From NCBI GenBank assembly GCA_963921195.1, contig OY992538.1:14842330-14906329 (forward strand): DNA of 64,000 bases, read 5' to 3'. The DNA is from Pegoplata infirma (Eukaryota > Arthropoda > Insecta > Diptera > Anthomyiidae). The notes below the pieces were generated by a model. The model saw nothing but the letters and a program-made list of their open reading frames with translations, ran no database searches and was not told the DNA's origin. Shown here one piece after another: positions 61,501-64,000 of this stretch; the stretch's first letter is position 1; every line of letters starts with the position of its first letter. The position numbers were made by a program, and so were the translations under genes.

Positions 61501-62090
61501 AAATTTGTTGAAGACTCCAAAAAGTACATTTTCCAAAAGCTCATTGGTACAATTTATAAACTTCCGTTTATATCATCCCTACTGTGTGCTTTTCTTTAGT
61601 TTGCTTTCGCTCGTTCGTTCAATCGGTTGGTTGGTCGGTCGTTCGTTTATTCCATATGTCTGCCTGTGTGTGTCGGCAAATACCGGTGCGGTAAATTCTT
61701 TGATGATGACAATAGCTGCACGCGCCCAATTTACATTTACGAGTTCAGTGTCTACCGAAAACCAATGTTAAGCGAATTTTTAGCTAAGCCAACCAATATA
61801 TCGTCTGCTGCCGCCACAAAAATTGTCTCTTAAAAAAAAATAAAAATGTATGAATGTATGTTTGTGGTACATTGGATAAATATTGTAGGTCTCATATATA
61901 CAGTAAGCAACTTACTGCAACCCAAAAGACTCCTAAAGTCATAAAGAAGGCAATCTTTAGCACATTAAACGAACTAAACGAGATTCAAACGAACTAAACG
62001 AACGATCAACCAACCGAACAGGCGAATGAAGAAGGAACTAGTAGCAAAACCCGAAGAAGAAGAGGAATGCAGGGTTACCAAGTTAGTACT
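61501..62090. other. Unique-looking sequence, no gene seen
   Basis: Contains 'ggttggttggtcggtcg' (61628) and a 'ttcaaacgaactaaacgaac' direct repeat (61965-62005). No coding frame with recognisable content. Confidence 0.4.
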
Positions 62091-62350
62091 TTGCGTGCTA
62101 GATCTAGCAACTTTTTTAGTGATTTAGCATCCACATTTAAGGAATGGGTGTAAAATAATAATTTAGCACCTTTTTCAAATTTATTTAATATTCTAAAGCT
62201 TTTAAATATTTTTTTTTTTCTTTTCTGAAATTATATTACTAGAAATTTGATATTTGGAAAGTAGGATCCCCTAGCGGAAAAAAATTTTGTATTTTTAGGT
62301 TATGTGGAATGTACCAAAATTTTCGAAGTGTTCTTAACATTTTGTTGAGC
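62091..62350. repeat. Possible element end (CAGGGTTACCAAGTTAG) and GTACTTTT-repeat unit
   Basis: CAGGGTTACCAAGTTAG at 62070-62086 followed by GATTTAGCA words (62096-62170) has the style of the hAT-like ends in this window, but no partner was found. 62220-62330 includes 'ttgatatttggaaagtaggatccc...cggaaaa', a GTACTTTT-repeat unit. Confidence 0.35.
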
Positions 62351-62379
62351 TTGACTTAAAGCTGGTAGTGTACGGAGAC

Positions 62380-63385
62380 ATAATGGAAGAGTAGCGATTG
62401 TGGTCATGGCACGATTTTGAAAAAGATAAAAAAACACAAAATGTGGACTGTGATCTCTGTATGAGCCTTTTTAAGCGCCACTTTAGTACTATAATGCAGT
62501 CCAGAGAGTCTTAGATGAGTTGCGTTTTAGGTAGTAGAGCCTCTATAAATATTTACACAGATGGATCGAAGCTTTTCGAACAAGTGGGCTTCAAAGTTTA
62601 TTCAGAAGAGCTTGGGTTGAGCCTGGCTCGAAGATTGCCAGATAATTACAGTTTTTACCAGGTGGAGATGCTGGCAATAAAGGAAGTGGCCGGCTGGTTG
62701 GGTTGCTATGTCTTGGCTATAAGTCAGCATATATTCCGTCAAGACGCAGTCAAGTCTCTGGAGTCAATGTTTCTGAACTTAAATGCCACGCGTCTTCAAA
62801 TAAGATGTCCAAGCAGTTTGGCATACGACTTATATGGGTCCCTCTAGAAACATCCAAGCAGAATATACGGCTTTGTCCCGCGACGAAGACTAACAAAAGA
62901 GGGGCACATGGACGGACATGTGAGACTACACAAAGAATTTGGACTTCTCTAATACGGGGTTCACACTTTCTGTTTTGAACTGTTCAAGAGTGAGATGTTT
63001 AAAAAAGTCTTTGATCTGTGTCCATTACGTTTTTATTCTGTTATTAATGTTTTATTGAACAACTTGTTTAAGGTCGCAAGTGTGAATGCTAATAAATCAG
63101 AAGCGCACAAGTGACCCATGATATCGCTTCCAAGAGAAAGGATTTCGTCAGTGGTTGCTGTAATTACCGGACAGATTTATAGAAAAGTACGCTGAGCGGT
63201 TAAATGTGGCGTAAATGACTTTTGAGTTGTATGGATGAAGGGAGTTGGAGATTATAGACCACTTTATCGGCCATTTCCCGACACTTTCTGGTCAAAGGTT
63301 TGCTTTTTGATTTCTCGGATGTCAAAATTCAATATCTTAGAGGTTTCGTAAGGTTTCTAATTGATATAACGGCAGGGACTAGTGG
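62380..63385 (+). pseudogene. Family B retrotransposon, RNase H and 3' tail (plus strand)
   Basis: The 110-residue frame 62515-62847 contains INIYTDGSKLFEQVGFKVYS (first Asp) and YQVEMLAIKEVAGW (Glu). The DSQA box is deleted, leaving DAVKSLESMFLNLNAT. LIWVPLETSKQNIRLCPATK shows a deletion that removes the GH(R)D loop. QRIWTSL is interrupted by the insertion 62954-63088 and resumes with NQKRTS. The tail resembles 59404-59520, with stops. Ends near 63385 with 'ggcagggactagt'. Confidence 0.82.
62954..63088. mobile_element. 135-bp MITE with TTCACACTT ends
   Basis: The left end ACGGGGTTCACACTTTCTG and right end (reverse complement) CATTCACACTTGCGACC flank a core with mirrored 'ttgaactgttc...ttgaacaacttg' words. 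CTAAT on both sides (62949-62953, 63089-63093). Removal restores 'tctctaataaatcagaagcgcac', which codes SLNQKR-like sequence as in the other family B copies. Confidence 0.75.
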
Positions 63386-63394
63386 GGGACCCCA

Positions 63395-64000
63395 TTATCG
63401 TCCCGTGGTATCACACGAACCATAGAGCCTATTAAAATCGACCTTGTTTGCAAGACCCCACTCAGAGATTGTAGAAAGGGTTGAATAAATGTGTCATTCA
63501 TTTGCCGGATGAGCCCATCCTTAATAAGGATTGGCTCATTCATTTTCCTTTGTGATCAAAGGAAAATTAATGTCAAATGTTGTTGGAGTTGGTTGAAAGT
63601 TCTAACGAGGGAGTCATTTATAAATATAAGAAATAGAGTAGAAGATAGAACAAAACCTTGCATCTGATAAACTCCATCTAAAACAACACGAATAGTGCGA
63701 TCTCTCAGGAAACTCGAAATAAATCGACAGAAGTCATTACCGACACCAAAAGCAATAAGTTTTAGACGAACCACGAAGACAGCAACCACTTTACTCTCAC
63801 CAAATCAGTGAAGAGACCGACTCAAACATTCGGGATAAAATGCTAACAGGTCTCCCGTGTAACGAACACCACGAAAGCCATACTGTCGTTCATTTATAAG
63901 TGAATAATTTACAAGATAGAAATTAATCATGTCTTCCCTTATTTTTGAAAGCGCAGAAAATATTGCTATTCGGCGGTACTCTTTTTAGGGATTAGATGGA
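63395..64000 (-). pseudogene. Family C retrotransposon, reverse transcriptase fragment
   Basis: The frame 63789-63556 reads FISSFLRDRTIRVVLDGVYQ, then FVLSSTLFLIFINDSLVRTF, matching RSIRVVV...GVPQG...LFLLFINDLL of 46255-47461. The GVPQG box is degraded (QMQGF). Upstream, 63935-63800 gives ESKVVAVFVVRL and MAFVVFVTRETC-like remnants of the motif A region. Truncated by the window end; it could continue beyond 64000. Confidence 0.8.

Overview
The window reads as eukaryotic DNA from a fly (Diptera, probably Brachycera and perhaps a calyptrate such as a blow fly or muscid). The evidence is very high A+T content, long T/A tracts, no bacterial-style gene packing, dipteran-type interspersed elements carrying the 'tatacccta...' start and a (GTCY)n tract (the mini-me/DINE-like type), and broken non-LTR retrotransposons of jockey and RNase H-bearing I/LOA/R1-like type. 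The species cannot be fixed by eye. No rRNA, CRISPR array or intact protein gene was found. The only open frame that looks like a possible host exon is 48822-49088.

The window is a graveyard of nested transposons in intergenic or intronic DNA. Fifteen non-autonomous DNA elements can be delimited to the base by terminal inverted repeats (TIRs) and 8-bp target-site duplications (TSDs; 13 perfect, 2 with one mismatch), the hAT superfamily signature. Position 7 of the duplicated octamer is A in 10 of 15 and position 2 is T in 8 of 15, in line with the known hAT preference nTnnnnAn. Others have 2-bp, 3-bp (TAA, TTA, AGT) or 4-bp (TAGG) duplications. Several are confirmed by an 'empty site' in a related copy elsewhere in the window.

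Layout. 1-9.3 kb: foldback elements, hAT-like elements and a dipteran mini-me-like element with three nested insertions. 9.3-17.7 kb: minus-strand retrotransposon remains (family A RNase H; family C endonuclease and reverse transcriptase) cut up by DNA elements. 17.7-30.7 kb: single-copy-looking DNA, a 640-bp hAT-like element, two large palindromes, two mini-me-like elements and two adjacent hAT-like elements, one holding two tRNA-like sequences. 30.7-39.5 kb: a 909-bp hairpin hAT-like element, a GTACTTTT repeat element and an inverted mini-me-like copy swollen to 3.6 kb by insertions. 39.5-48.4 kb: more hAT-like elements, one 3.85-kb example splitting a family A RNase H, then family C (plus) meeting family B (minus). 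48.4-50.1 kb: the quietest DNA, with the candidate exon. 50.1-64 kb: families A, B, C and D again, more DNA elements, and about 1.2 kb of unique-looking DNA near 57.3-58.4 kb.

No autonomous transposase or complete retrotransposon is present, so the mobile elements here are passive copies. Their interest lies in structure: nested order of events, many near-perfect hairpins, and a recurrent design in which the space behind the TIRs is filled with a short motif repeated many times, a different motif in each family.
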